Shown: positions 1 through 7,713, numbered from the stretch's first letter. The stretch is DNA of 10,403 nt from Candidatus Omnitrophota bacterium (GCA_023140095.1 JAGLMJ010000038.1:1-10403); one strand, 5' to 3'. Program-made: numbers and translations. Notes: generated by a model not told the origin, from the letters alone.

Positions 1-3000
1 AAACCGCTGCGACTCTTTTCCAAGGGCTTCCGGAAAAGGCGGAAATGGCAAGGCATCTTGAAAACATCGTGTCAAAAGGTCCTTTAGCCCCTGGTCTTGC
101 GTCCCCAGAAATTCAGGCTTCTTTTTCGGCGAACCATTTGCCAACAGCTCGAAATCGATCTTGACAACACCCTCTTTTCCTTCATAATCCGAAAAATCGA
201 ATTCTGTGAACTTACTTAAGATCGCCGCCCTAATGGTTGCGTAATAATCCTCGCTTAACGCGTTTTGGCTATCGTACCATGCTTGATCTTCTGAAGCAAG
301 CGCCTGGCTATTAATTTCATCAGCACTGTCCAACCGACTCGAAGAAGAAAGCGGAAGCATATCCTTATACGTTTCAAGATCTTCTTTTAGATCAATGATC
401 TCTTCGTTGAGCATAACGATCATGCGGCTCTTTTCTTCAAGTCCGGATGCAAGTTCATACTTTTCCTTGCTCAATAACCGGATCAATGTCTGATCATCCT
501 CAAGCTCGATCTGCATTTCCTTGATCGTATTTCCGCGGTCGTTCTCCAACATGCTGATCTTGTTATCAAGCGCCAAAGCTTCTTCCTCTAAGTTTTGACG
601 CTGAAGTTTGATCTTCTGTATATAATCCTCTTCAGTCTTTTCTAATTTCCCTTTCCAGCGATCCTCCAATTCCTCTCTTTCTTGCGTCGTTTTCTTCTTA
701 GTGATCGCTAACTGCGAAGATAATTCGTCGATCTTTGCCTCCAGAGATCGTTTTGATAATCTTAATTTCTCCGATTGAGATAGCTCGGCCATTTTTGTCT
801 CTTTTTTCAGCCCATCCGCTTCAGCCCCCAATCTTGCCAGTTCCCGTTCACGCTGGTCCAGATCAAATTCTAAATTAGAGTTTTTCGATTCCAGAGAATC
901 GATCAAGTCCTGTTGCCGTTTAGTCTTCGAGACTAACTCGTCAACTTGATCGCTGCTCCCCTTTTTTAAGCCCGATAACTGATCTTGATATTTTCGCTCA
1001 AGAAGGGCTATCTCCGCCATTGATTCCTCTTCTCTTAACGCAAGATCTAATCTGAATTGATCCCTCAGGGAATTGATCTGCCGGTTCAAGTCGCCAATCG
1101 TTTCCTGCAATCTTTTCTTACCTGCAAGAAACTGCTCTTCTAACTCCTGCTTCTGTTCCATCAATTCCCGTTGCCGTTTTTCCTCTGTAGCAGCCGATTT
1201 AGCCTGCCATTTTTCTTCAGTACCCAGCAAATCTTGTTGTGAACGGTTTTCAAGCAAGCTCAATTTATAGTCTTTTCGCTCCACATCACCCTCGAGGTCC
1301 CTGATACGGTCCCTGCTGCTGTCACGCAATTCATTGAACTGGCGTGTCAGGTCAACAACCGTTTCGCGCAACTCTTTTTTCTCATCAAGAAAATCCTGAG
1401 TAATGACACGCTTCTGCTTTCCCATTTCGCCCTGATGTCGCTTTTGTGCCAGTTCCAGCTTGTTCGACCATTGCTGGTCAACCTCCATTAGACGCTCTTG
1501 AAACTCGGCTTCTCGAACCGTAAGCTGATATTGCTGCGCTGCCAGGTCCATCTCCAACTCTCTGATCTGACTGTCACTGCCATCCTTGAGCATATTAAAA
1601 CGGTTATTTAGACTGACAATCGTCTCCTGAACTTCTTTTTTCCCGCCAAAGATCCGCTTTTCTAAAGACTCCATTTCAGCCGCCGTTTCCTGCTGATGCT
1701 CGGCCTCGCGCACAGCCCATTTTGTCTTCCATCGGGCTTCACTCGCAGCTAATTGAGCCTGCCATTTTTCTTCTGAAGAACGAAGGTCATCTTGAGTTTG
1801 CTGCCGGGAAAATTCAGCCTTCCTCCTATAGTCATCCTTCATGAACGCCATTTCGGAATTCAATTTCTTGATCTCTGCGTCCAAAGAGCTTTTGGCAAGC
1901 TCTAAACGTTTTTCCCGGGAAGACTCTCCGCCAAATTCGGCCCGAAGATCGGCCTTTTCTCTTTCCAGATCAGCGACAACACGACGTTCGATCTCCAGTT
2001 CATTTTTCAATAACTCCAGCTGACGGTTGTTAGCCCCTTTCAACTCTCGCATCTGGTCTTTTAAAGCAGCGACCTCACGCGGCCCTTCTGTTTTTATCTT
2101 ATACTCATAATCGCTTTTGACCGTAGACAGTTCTCTCTCCAATGCCCTGATCTCAGTCTCCAGGGGTTCTCTAGCCGATTTGACGATTTTAGAACGTCTA
2201 CTATTGCTTTCCCTGAGATCTTCTTTCAGACCGCTTAACTCACTCCGCAATTTAACGAGTTCACTATCCTTCCTGTCCAGGCTCGCCCTAAATTCATACT
2301 TTTCTTTCTCGAGTGCGCTGATCGAATTCTGCTTATTCTTAAGGTCGCTCCGCATTTGATCGATCACACCATTGCTATCGCCTTTCAAAAGATTCAGTTG
2401 ACGGTTTAGTTCGGCAATTTGAGTTTGAAGGTTTTCTTCCTTTCCTTTAAGTTCTTTTTGATAATTTTCTTCAGCAATAGAAAACCTCTCGCTCCACTGT
2501 TCATCATTCTCCGCAAATTTCGCTTTCCATTCAGCCTCCGGCTTTTTTCTCAAACGGGAGATCGTTTTATCTTTCTTATTCAACTTAACACGCCATTCAT
2601 CCTCAGCAATCGCTAATTCTTTCTTGGCCTCGCCCCACAAAGATTTGATCTCTTTATCTTTTACCTCTAGTTTGTCCTCCCACTGCTTTTCAGCTTCCTT
2701 CAATTCGACCTTTGCCTCATCCCATAAGGATTCCAGTTCCCGGTTCAAGGTCTTAATTTTATCTTCCAAAGGGTTTTTTGCCTGTCTGATATCATTCGTG
2801 CGAGAGCCCTTCATTTTCTCCAGCTGTTTCTGGAGGCGGTCAACTTCCTCTTTCCTATCCTTTCCCGCTGCCTCCAGCTTATCTTCCCATTGTCCTTCAG
2901 CCGCTTTTAATTCCTTCTTCGCCTCATCCCACAAAGATTCCAGTTCCCGGTTTAAGGTCTTGATCTTTTCTTCCATCGGTTGTTTCGCAATTTTTACTTG

Positions 3001-6000
3001 ATCGGCATAAGAAAAACTTGCCGCCTTAAGTTCCTTACCCAGCTGAACAACATTACCGTCAAGATCAGCAATACGTTTATCTCTCTTCCCCAAAGTAGAA
3101 GCCAGGTCAGAGACCCTTTTCTCGAGAGAGCCGACTAATTGGCGCCGGTCTTCCAACTGAGAACGCAGGTCTTTGATAGTACTGCTGCTGTTGTTCCCGG
3201 CTAAATCACGCTGCTGCCTCAAGCTGGTCATTCGCTCTTCTGAGCTTTTCTCTTGTTCATTAATCTTTTTTTGGAACTCCTCTTTTTGTGCCGCCAGTTT
3301 CGTCTGCCATTGTTTTTCTAAATCTGACCGGTACTTCCCGGAACTTTTTTCCAGGGCTACGATTTTCCTTTCATGGTCCTTCTTAAGCGAAATGATCTCA
3401 TTGTTCCGATTCTTGATCTCTTCCTCAAGGGGCTTCTTGACCGACGTAATCCATTTCGCACGCGAAGACTGTGTTTCCTTGACTTGCCCCTTCAGAACAA
3501 CAATTTCATCCTCCGCCCTGACTAATTGATTCGTCTTCTGGAAAAGGCTCTCGGTTAACTGGAACTTGTCTTTAGTTAAAGAGTTTGCCTCTCCCTGCCT
3601 TTTTTGAAGCTGAGCCTGCAAGTCATCAATAACGCTGTTACTGTCCTTCTTCAATGAGTTCAGATGTTCATTGAGCCCGGCAATCTCCCCCTCGAGAAAA
3701 CGCTCTTGAGAGTCGATCTTTGACTGCCACTGCTTTTCATAAGCCGTCTGATTCTTTTGGGAATTGTCTTGAATTCTTTCTATTTCTGTCTCATGGTCCT
3801 TTTTAAGAGAAGCCTTTTCGGCTACAAGCCGTTCCTTGCCATCCTCGAGAAGGCTGATCATTCTCTCTTTTTCATTCATTCTTGCCTGCCATTGTTCATT
3901 CTTGACCGTTTGGTCCTGCTGTGAACTCTGTTCGATCCGTTTTACCTGTGCTTGATGATCTTTTTGAAGAGCCGTGATCTGTTTAGCCAGATCAGTCTTT
4001 TCACTCTCGAGCTTGCTGACCACTTTCTCCTTCTCGCTTGACACTCTATCAAGCTGCTTCCGGTGGTTATCTTCCATGCCGGCCAGTTTGGCCTGCCATT
4101 GTTCATTCTTGACCGTTTGGTCCTGCTGTGAACTCTGTTCGATCCGTTTTACCTGTGCTTGATGATCTTCCAGTTTGGCCTGCCATTGTTCATTGACAGC
4201 TTTCTGGCCTTTTTCTGCAACGACTTCCATCTCTCCTATTTTTGACTCATACTCTTTCTGTATCCCGGCCATCCGGGCAATTACACCGGACTTCTCTTCT
4301 TTTAGAAAATCGATCACCCTCTGATTCTTCCCTAGTTCTTCATCAAGCGTTTTCTGATATCCCGATTCAGCCTCATTTAGTCTTGCCTGCCACTGTTGCT
4401 CGACGGCAGATCTTTCCTTATCTGCATTCTCTTGAAACGTCTTAAGTTCTGCTTCATGTTCCTTATTAAGCACAGCGATCTTTTGCTCTAAAACATTCAT
4501 CTGACCGGCAACGTCCTGCTTAGTCACATCAAGCTCTTTTTGATATTCTTTTTCCAGCGCCGTAAATTTCGCCTGCCATTGTTCCTCCGATGTGAGAAGA
4601 TTGCGGCTTGCATTTTCCTGGACGCCTTTTATCTGATCTTCATAATTTCTCCGCAACAAGACTATTTCCTCGTTGAGTGACTTGATCTCTGCCTCTAACG
4701 GCTCCTTGGCAAGATCGAGCCTCTCCACATGCAACTTCTTCATAGCCTCGATCTCACCCTTCGAAAGAGTAAGACTTTCTTCGAATTTAATAATCTTCTG
4801 GTCCCGGTCTTCTAAGTCTGCCGCAAGATCCGCCATCGCGTTATTTAAGAATTCAATTAACGACTCGTCCTCTCCCTTTTTAGCCTTCACAGAGACCAGT
4901 TCCGCGCTTAATTCAGCAACTTTCTCCTCTAGTGGCTGCTTAGCAAAATTGATCTTCTCCTGGCGGGTCGCTTTTTCGACAGACAATTGATTTTCTGAAG
5001 CATTGCGGTCGCTTTGAGATTGCGCGAACTGCTGCTCGCTTGCCTTAAGCTTAGATGTAAGTTCAACCTGATTTTGCTTAAGAAGCTCGATCACATCTTT
5101 CTGCCCTTCTAATTCTGCCCGTAATTGGTTGATCTGAGCCGCACTCTGAGAATTCAGCTGGCCAAGTTCGTCCTGATATTTCTTCTCAACAGAGGCAAGT
5201 TTCTCGACCCACTGCGATTCATTTTCGAGAAGTTCCTCTTTAGAGCCTTGGCGAAGGGCGTTGAGTTTGCGTTCATAATCATGCTTGGTAGAAATAAACT
5301 CAACGCTCATATCCTCTATTCTTGTTTCAAGCGGCTTCCGGGAAATTTCAAGTTCTTTGGCATGAACCCTCTTCGTTGCACCGATCACATCCTTTAATAT
5401 CACAGCATCACTCTCGAGCTTGCGTACCTGCTCGCTTTCCCTGCTCAAGTCAGACTCAAGGATAATCTGTTCTTTGCGCAAGGCATCGATAAAATCTTCC
5501 CTTTCTTTTAAGCGGACCTGCATCTCATTATTCTGATTCCCGGTGCTCTCTTTGACCAATTCAACCTGTTCGGTCAAATAATTAACGTCATTCTGCAGCT
5601 TCTCCCTCTCCGTCGCGAATTCTTTCTCAAGACCTTCTTTCTGTGTTCTTAATTGATTTTGATACTGGGCTTCCAAGTTTTCCAGCTTAGCCTTCCATTG
5701 CCTTTCACCCGCCAGATGCTCCTCAACAAACGTCTGTTTGAGCGACGAGATTTCATCTCCCTTTTCTTTAAGATCGGACAACAATTGCCGGATCCGTCTA
5801 TCCGTCCCCTCATTCACTATTTTCATTTCGTTATTTAACCCAGCAATCCTTGCCTCAAGCCTTGTAGATTCTCGCTCCAAAAGACGTTTTCGCTCTCTAT
5901 ACTGCGCCTGATACCTTTTCTCAGTAGAAACCAATTTTGCTTTCCACTTTTTCTCAACAGCCAAGACATCCTTTTTTCCGCCTACTGAGCTGAGAATTGT

Positions 6001-6558
6001 ATCCACTTTACCTTCATATTCATCCCTTACCGAGACCAACCCGGCTTTCAACTGCTCGATCTCTTTCTGCAGCGGCCCTTCAACCGCCACGACTTCTTCA
6101 TAGCGGTGCATTGCGCTTCCAAGTAATCCTTTCCGGCTTTCCTCCGCCCCCCTAACCGGCACAACGGTAATTGCTTTCTCATCCGTTGTTCTTCCGGCAC
6201 CAAATGTTTTTCTTTTTCTAGGCTTCCTCTCTTCTTCTCTAAAGAATTTCACTGAATCTGATTCCAAGATGTCTGTCCGGACAAACAGAACAACGATCTC
6301 CGCCATTGAGTTATCTGATAAGACCGAGATCAACCGGGCATCCGCGATCTTTTGGCCGTCACGGGTGATCTCGACCGTATCGCCTTTGCTAACACCATCA
6401 TCCGTCCCGATCGAAACCATATAAAGATGGTTCTCTTCAACTTCAATAATACCCGGGACCGTAACAACATCTTCAGCCAGAACTTTAAACGGGCAAAAGA
6501 TCATCACGGCGAAGAATAGTGCAACACCCCAAAAGATAAATGATCGTCTGTTTTTCAC
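1..6558 (-). CDS. Giant secreted coiled-coil protein with TonB/TolA-like C-terminal domain (3' end beyond window)
   Basis: An uninterrupted reading frame of 2186 codons runs from a GTG at 6558-6556 to base 1 with no stop, so the C-terminus lies outside the window. The GTG start is chosen because an in-frame stop lies at 6582-6580, no ATG lies between, and AGAGG sits 8 nt upstream. Residues 1-28 form a signal sequence (MKNRRS, hydrophobic 7-24, possible cleavage after VLA28). Residues 31-93 look like a small beta domain (GTDDGVSKGD, VEITRDGQKIA), followed by a basic linker (about 107-122). Residues about 150-2090 are Glu/Lys/Gln-rich coiled coil with recurring K-x-P-L-E and Q-W-x-x-K-L motifs. 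Residues about 2104-2186 match the TonB/TolA C-terminal fold: YYATIRAAI, GVVKIDFELLANG, a Q-x-L-K-D-L-L helix, then PFPPFP at 2171-2176. The layout resembles TolA, but TolA is about 420 residues. A structural or tethering role is inference. Similarity to SMC or myosin would reflect composition only; I see no Walker A motif. Confidence 0.93.
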   Translation of the reverse strand, partial: MKNRRSFIFWGVALFFAVMIFCPFKVLAEDVVTVPGIIEVEENHLYMVSIGTDDGVSKGDTVEITRDGQKIADARLISVLSDNSMAEIVVLFVRTDILESDSVKFFREEERKPRKRKTFGAGRTTDEKAITVVPVRGAEESRKGLLGSAMHRYEEVVAVEGPLQKEIEQLKAGLVSVRDEYEGKVDTILSSVGGKKDVLAVEKKWKAKLVSTEKRYQAQYRERKRLLERESTRLEARIAGLNNEMKIVNEGTDRRIRQLLSDLKEKGDEISSLKQTFVEEHLAGERQWKAKLENLEAQYQNQLRTQKEGLEKEFATEREKLQNDVNYLTEQVELVKESTGNQNNEMQVRLKEREDFIDALRKEQIILESDLSRESEQVRKLESDAVILKDVIGATKRVHAKELEISRKPLETRIEDMSVEFISTKHDYERKLNALRQGSKEELLENESQWVEKLASVEKKYQDELGQLNSQSAAQINQLRAELEGQKDVIELLKQNQVELTSKLKASEQQFAQSQSDRNASENQLSVEKATRQEKINFAKQPLEEKVAELSAELVSVKAKKGEDESLIEFLNNAMADLAADLEDRDQKIIKFEESLTLSKGEIEAMKKLHVERLDLAKEPLEAEIKSLNEEIVLLRRNYEDQIKGVQENASRNLLTSEEQWQAKFTALEKEYQKELDVTKQDVAGQMNVLEQKIAVLNKEHEAELKTFQENADKERSAVEQQWQARLNEAESGYQKTLDEELGKNQRVIDFLKEEKSGVIARMAGIQKEYESKIGEMEVVAEKGQKAVNEQWQAKLEDHQAQVKRIEQSSQQDQTVKNEQWQAKLAGMEDNHRKQLDRVSSEKEKVVSKLESEKTDLAKQITALQKDHQAQVKRIEQSSQQDQTVKNEQWQARMNEKERMISLLEDGKERLVAEKASLKKDHETEIERIQDNSQKNQTAYEKQWQSKIDSQERFLEGEIAGLNEHLNSLKKDSNSVIDDLQAQLQKRQGEANSLTKDKFQLTESLFQKTNQLVRAEDEIVVLKGQVKETQSSRAKWITSVKKPLEEEIKNRNNEIISLKKDHERKIVALEKSSGKYRSDLEKQWQTKLAAQKEEFQKKINEQEKSSEERMTSLRQQRDLAGNNSSSTIKDLRSQLEDRRQLVGSLEKRVSDLASTLGKRDKRIADLDGNVVQLGKELKAASFSYADQVKIAKQPMEEKIKTLNRELESLWDEAKKELKAAEGQWEDKLEAAGKDRKEEVDRLQKQLEKMKGSRTNDIRQAKNPLEDKIKTLNRELESLWDEAKVELKEAEKQWEDKLEVKDKEIKSLWGEAKKELAIAEDEWRVKLNKKDKTISRLRKKPEAEWKAKFAENDEQWSERFSIAEENYQKELKGKEENLQTQIAELNRQLNLLKGDSNGVIDQMRSDLKNKQNSISALEKEKYEFRASLDRKDSELVKLRSELSGLKEDLRESNSRRSKIVKSAREPLETEIRALERELSTVKSDYEYKIKTEGPREVAALKDQMRELKGANNRQLELLKNELEIERRVVADLEREKADLRAEFGGESSREKRLELAKSSLDAEIKKLNSEMAFMKDDYRRKAEFSRQQTQDDLRSSEEKWQAQLAASEARWKTKWAVREAEHQQETAAEMESLEKRIFGGKKEVQETIVSLNNRFNMLKDGSDSQIRELEMDLAAQQYQLTVREAEFQERLMEVDQQWSNKLELAQKRHQGEMGKQKRVITQDFLDEKKELRETVVDLTRQFNELRDSSRDRIRDLEGDVERKDYKLSLLENRSQQDLLGTEEKWQAKSAATEEKRQRELMEQKQELEEQFLAGKKRLQETIGDLNRQINSLRDQFRLDLALREEESMAEIALLERKYQDQLSGLKKGSSDQVDELVSKTKRQQDLIDSLESKNSNLEFDLDQRERELARLGAEADGLKKETKMAELSQSEKLRLSKRSLEAKIDELSSQLAITKKKTTQEREELEDRWKGKLEKTEEDYIQKIKLQRQNLEEEALALDNKISMLENDRGNTIKEMQIELEDDQTLIRLLSKEKYELASGLEEKSRMIVMLNEEIIDLKEDLETYKDMLPLSSSSRLDSADEINSQALASEDQAWYDSQNALSEDYYATIRAAILSKFTEFDFSDYEGKEGVVKIDFELLANGSPKKKPEFLGTQDQGLKDLLTRCFQDALPFPPFPEALGKESQRF
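961..1743 (-). repeat. Three tandem 87-residue (261-bp) coding repeats inside the giant coiled coil
   Basis: Residues 1606-1692, 1693-1779 and 1780-1866 of the giant protein align without gaps over their first two thirds. Each unit begins with a W-motif (RWKTKW, QWSNKL, KWQAKS, with Trp at 1610, 1697 and 1784). Each has at the same offset the consensus KK-x-[LV]-[QR]-E-T-[IV]-x-[DS]-L followed by N/T-[NR]-[RQ]-[FI]-N and [LM]-[KR]-D. The third unit diverges after that point. In-frame spacing and amino-acid conservation beyond nucleotide identity indicate old tandem duplication of a coding unit. Confidence 0.85.
2578..2979 (-). repeat. Internal coding repeat (SLWDEAKKEL ... QWEDKL), 207-bp spacing plus a shorter third copy
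   Basis: Residues 1194-1262 and 1263-1327 of the giant protein are two copies of a unit offset by exactly 69 codons (207 bp). Each starts at a K-x-P-[ML]-E motif, continues with KIKTLNRELESLW, and reaches QWEDKL at Trp1224 and Trp1293. A third, shorter copy of the W-D/G-E-A-K-K-E-L and W-x-x-K-L part follows 29 residues later (Trp1308, Trp1322). The nucleotide copies at 2716-2773 and 2923-2980 remain clearly alike, with scattered differences. Confidence 0.85.
3884..3962 (-). repeat. 79-bp perfect direct repeat, copy A (within giant coiled-coil gene)
   Basis: This stretch is identical, base for base, to 4091-4169. The two copies are 207 bp (69 codons) apart, so both are read in the same frame. 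It encodes residues about 867-892 of the giant protein, including VKRIEQSSQQDQTVK and NEQWQA. Perfect nucleotide identity with no synonymous change points to a recent in-frame duplication or gene conversion. Confidence 0.95.
4091..4169 (-). repeat. 79-bp perfect direct repeat, copy B (within giant coiled-coil gene)
   Basis: This is the partner of the copy at 3884-3962, encoding residues about 798-823. Next to it is a further 25-bp perfect repeat (4083-4107 and 4170-4194, offset 87 bp or 29 codons) that encodes the NEQWQAKL motif again. The segment 3884-4194 therefore holds three nearly identical QWQA motifs spaced 29 and 69 codons apart. Confidence 0.95.
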
Positions 6559-6566
6559 TATGTTAA

Positions 6567-6571
6567 CCTCT
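6567..6571 (-). promoter_or_regulatory. Ribosome binding site of the giant gene
   Basis: The minus strand reads AGAGG, 8 nt before the GTG at 6558. It begins one base after the TAA stop triplet (6574-6572) of the upstream TPR gene. This placement supports the GTG start and suggests that the two genes are translationally coupled. Confidence 0.75.
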
Positions 6572-7699
6572 TTACTGTTTCAGTTTGTTTTTCCCGTACC
6601 ACGTCTGCCACGTCAGGATATACTTTCTCACCCAGTTGGCATCCCGCGCATCAGAAGCATAAGCAAGATAATCCTCGAAATACTTGATCGCTTTGTGCCG
6701 GTCGACCAAATGCTCGGCATAAATGTATCCTAAATTATAATTCGCATAAGCGTCCCGGGGCTTAAGCTCCAAAACCTTTTTAAATTCCTTAACGGCGCGG
6801 CCATATTCCTTATCCTTAATATTCGATACTCCCAGATTGTAATGCATATCGGCAGTTTCTTTGACAAGCTTACGGTTATGACGGGCAAGATCGGCAAACT
6901 TTTTTGGGAATTGCGTGGCTTCCTTCGCAAGATACCTATTTTCTTTCTTGATCTCATCATATTGTTTCTCAGAAGCATCTAACTCCGCCTGTAAAAGTTC
7001 CAATTCCTGCTCAAGCTCCGAATTATCCATTTGGGAAAGACGGGCTTCTTTTTGTGCCCCATCGAGTTGCTTCATCAATGTATTGTTTTCCTGCTTTAGC
7101 GTATTCACCTGCTTCCTTAAATCTTCCATGTCATCTTTGACTTTATCCCGGATATTCTTGATCTTGACGTCCTCATCTTCTTGCGCTTCAGCTAAAAACA
7201 CAGCCAGCTGGTCTTTTTCCCCAGTCACCTCTTTTAAATGCAACTTTAAGTTCTCCACGATTGCGCCGAGCTGTTCTGCCTTTTGTTCTAAAGATTGTTT
7301 CTCTTCAAGGAAGGCCTTATTCTCTGTAGTCATTTGATCAAAAGACCCTTTGATGCTCTCGCATCGTTGACTATCACGCCTCAATCGATTCAATTGCGTT
7401 ATTATATTTTCCTGGTCCCTTTTGACCTTTTCATAAGCTTCCATAAGCGTTGCGTTCTTATCACGCATGCCCTGCACAGCCTCACGGGAATCTTTGCCAT
7501 CTTCAAGTAATTGCTGATATTGACGGTCTTTCTCCTCGACCCTCGATTGACATTCTTGCTCTTTTTCCTCGAGCATGACTTTGTATTCCTGCGCCTTTTT
7601 CCCGCCGAATATATCACCAAATGAGGAGCCATAGGCGGTATCAAAACCGAACAAATACACAGCTACAATTGCCACAGCTAAAACGAATATCCTATTCAT
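6572..7699 (-). CDS. Secreted coiled-coil protein with C-terminal TPR repeats
   Basis: 375 residues. The N-terminus (MNRIFVLAVAIVAVYLFGF) is a signal peptide or single membrane anchor, with possible cleavage near residue 24, placing the body in the periplasm. Residues about 33-265 are Glu/Lys/Gln/Leu-rich coiled coil. Residues about 283-351 form two tetratricopeptide repeats (HYNLGVSNIKDKEYGRAVKE and ANYNLGYIYAEH, with the PRDAYANYNLG turn between them), followed by a Trp-rich tail (NWVRKYILTWQTWYGK). TPRs are protein-binding scaffolds, so a docking or adaptor role beside the secretin or the giant protein is reasonable, but the partner is unknown. The start ATG has GGGAG 9 nt upstream. The gene sits 43 nt after the secretin and 13 nt before the giant gene. 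It resembles the TolA/YbgF-type plan of coiled coil followed by TPR (compare CpoB), although CpoB is shorter; this is an analogy, not an identification. Confidence 0.95.
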   Translation of the reverse strand: MNRIFVLAVAIVAVYLFGFDTAYGSSFGDIFGGKKAQEYKVMLEEKEQECQSRVEEKDRQYQQLLEDGKDSREAVQGMRDKNATLMEAYEKVKRDQENIITQLNRLRRDSQRCESIKGSFDQMTTENKAFLEEKQSLEQKAEQLGAIVENLKLHLKEVTGEKDQLAVFLAEAQEDEDVKIKNIRDKVKDDMEDLRKQVNTLKQENNTLMKQLDGAQKEARLSQMDNSELEQELELLQAELDASEKQYDEIKKENRYLAKEATQFPKKFADLARHNRKLVKETADMHYNLGVSNIKDKEYGRAVKEFKKVLELKPRDAYANYNLGYIYAEHLVDRHKAIKYFEDYLAYASDARDANWVRKYILTWQTWYGKNKLKQ

Positions 7700-7708
7700 G
7701 CTGATTTT

Positions 7709-7713
7709 CTCCC
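7709..7713 (-). promoter_or_regulatory. Ribosome binding site of the coiled-coil/TPR gene
   Basis: GGGAG on the minus strand lies 9 nt before the ATG at 7699. A second Shine-Dalgarno-like AAGGAA lies further upstream, in front of an out-of-frame ATG at 7715. The rest of the 43-nt gap holds an A8 tract (7723-7730 on the complement) and no hairpin. Confidence 0.6.

Noticed and set aside
3884..4194. Regularly spaced repeats as a possible CRISPR array or minisatellite
   Set aside because: Only two to three copies, 79 bp and 25 bp long, in frame with a coding sequence; there are no palindromic repeats or uniform spacers.
1..6558. Annotation as SMC, Rad50 or myosin-like protein
   Set aside because: Similarity to these would come from coiled-coil composition. 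There is a signal sequence at the N-terminus and a TonB-like domain at the C-terminus, and I see no Walker A or head domain.
6730..7644. Minus-strand ORFs at 6730-6978 and 7402-7644
   Set aside because: Both lie inside the coiled-coil/TPR gene in another frame, are Arg/Lys-rich and have no domain pattern; they are frame shadows.
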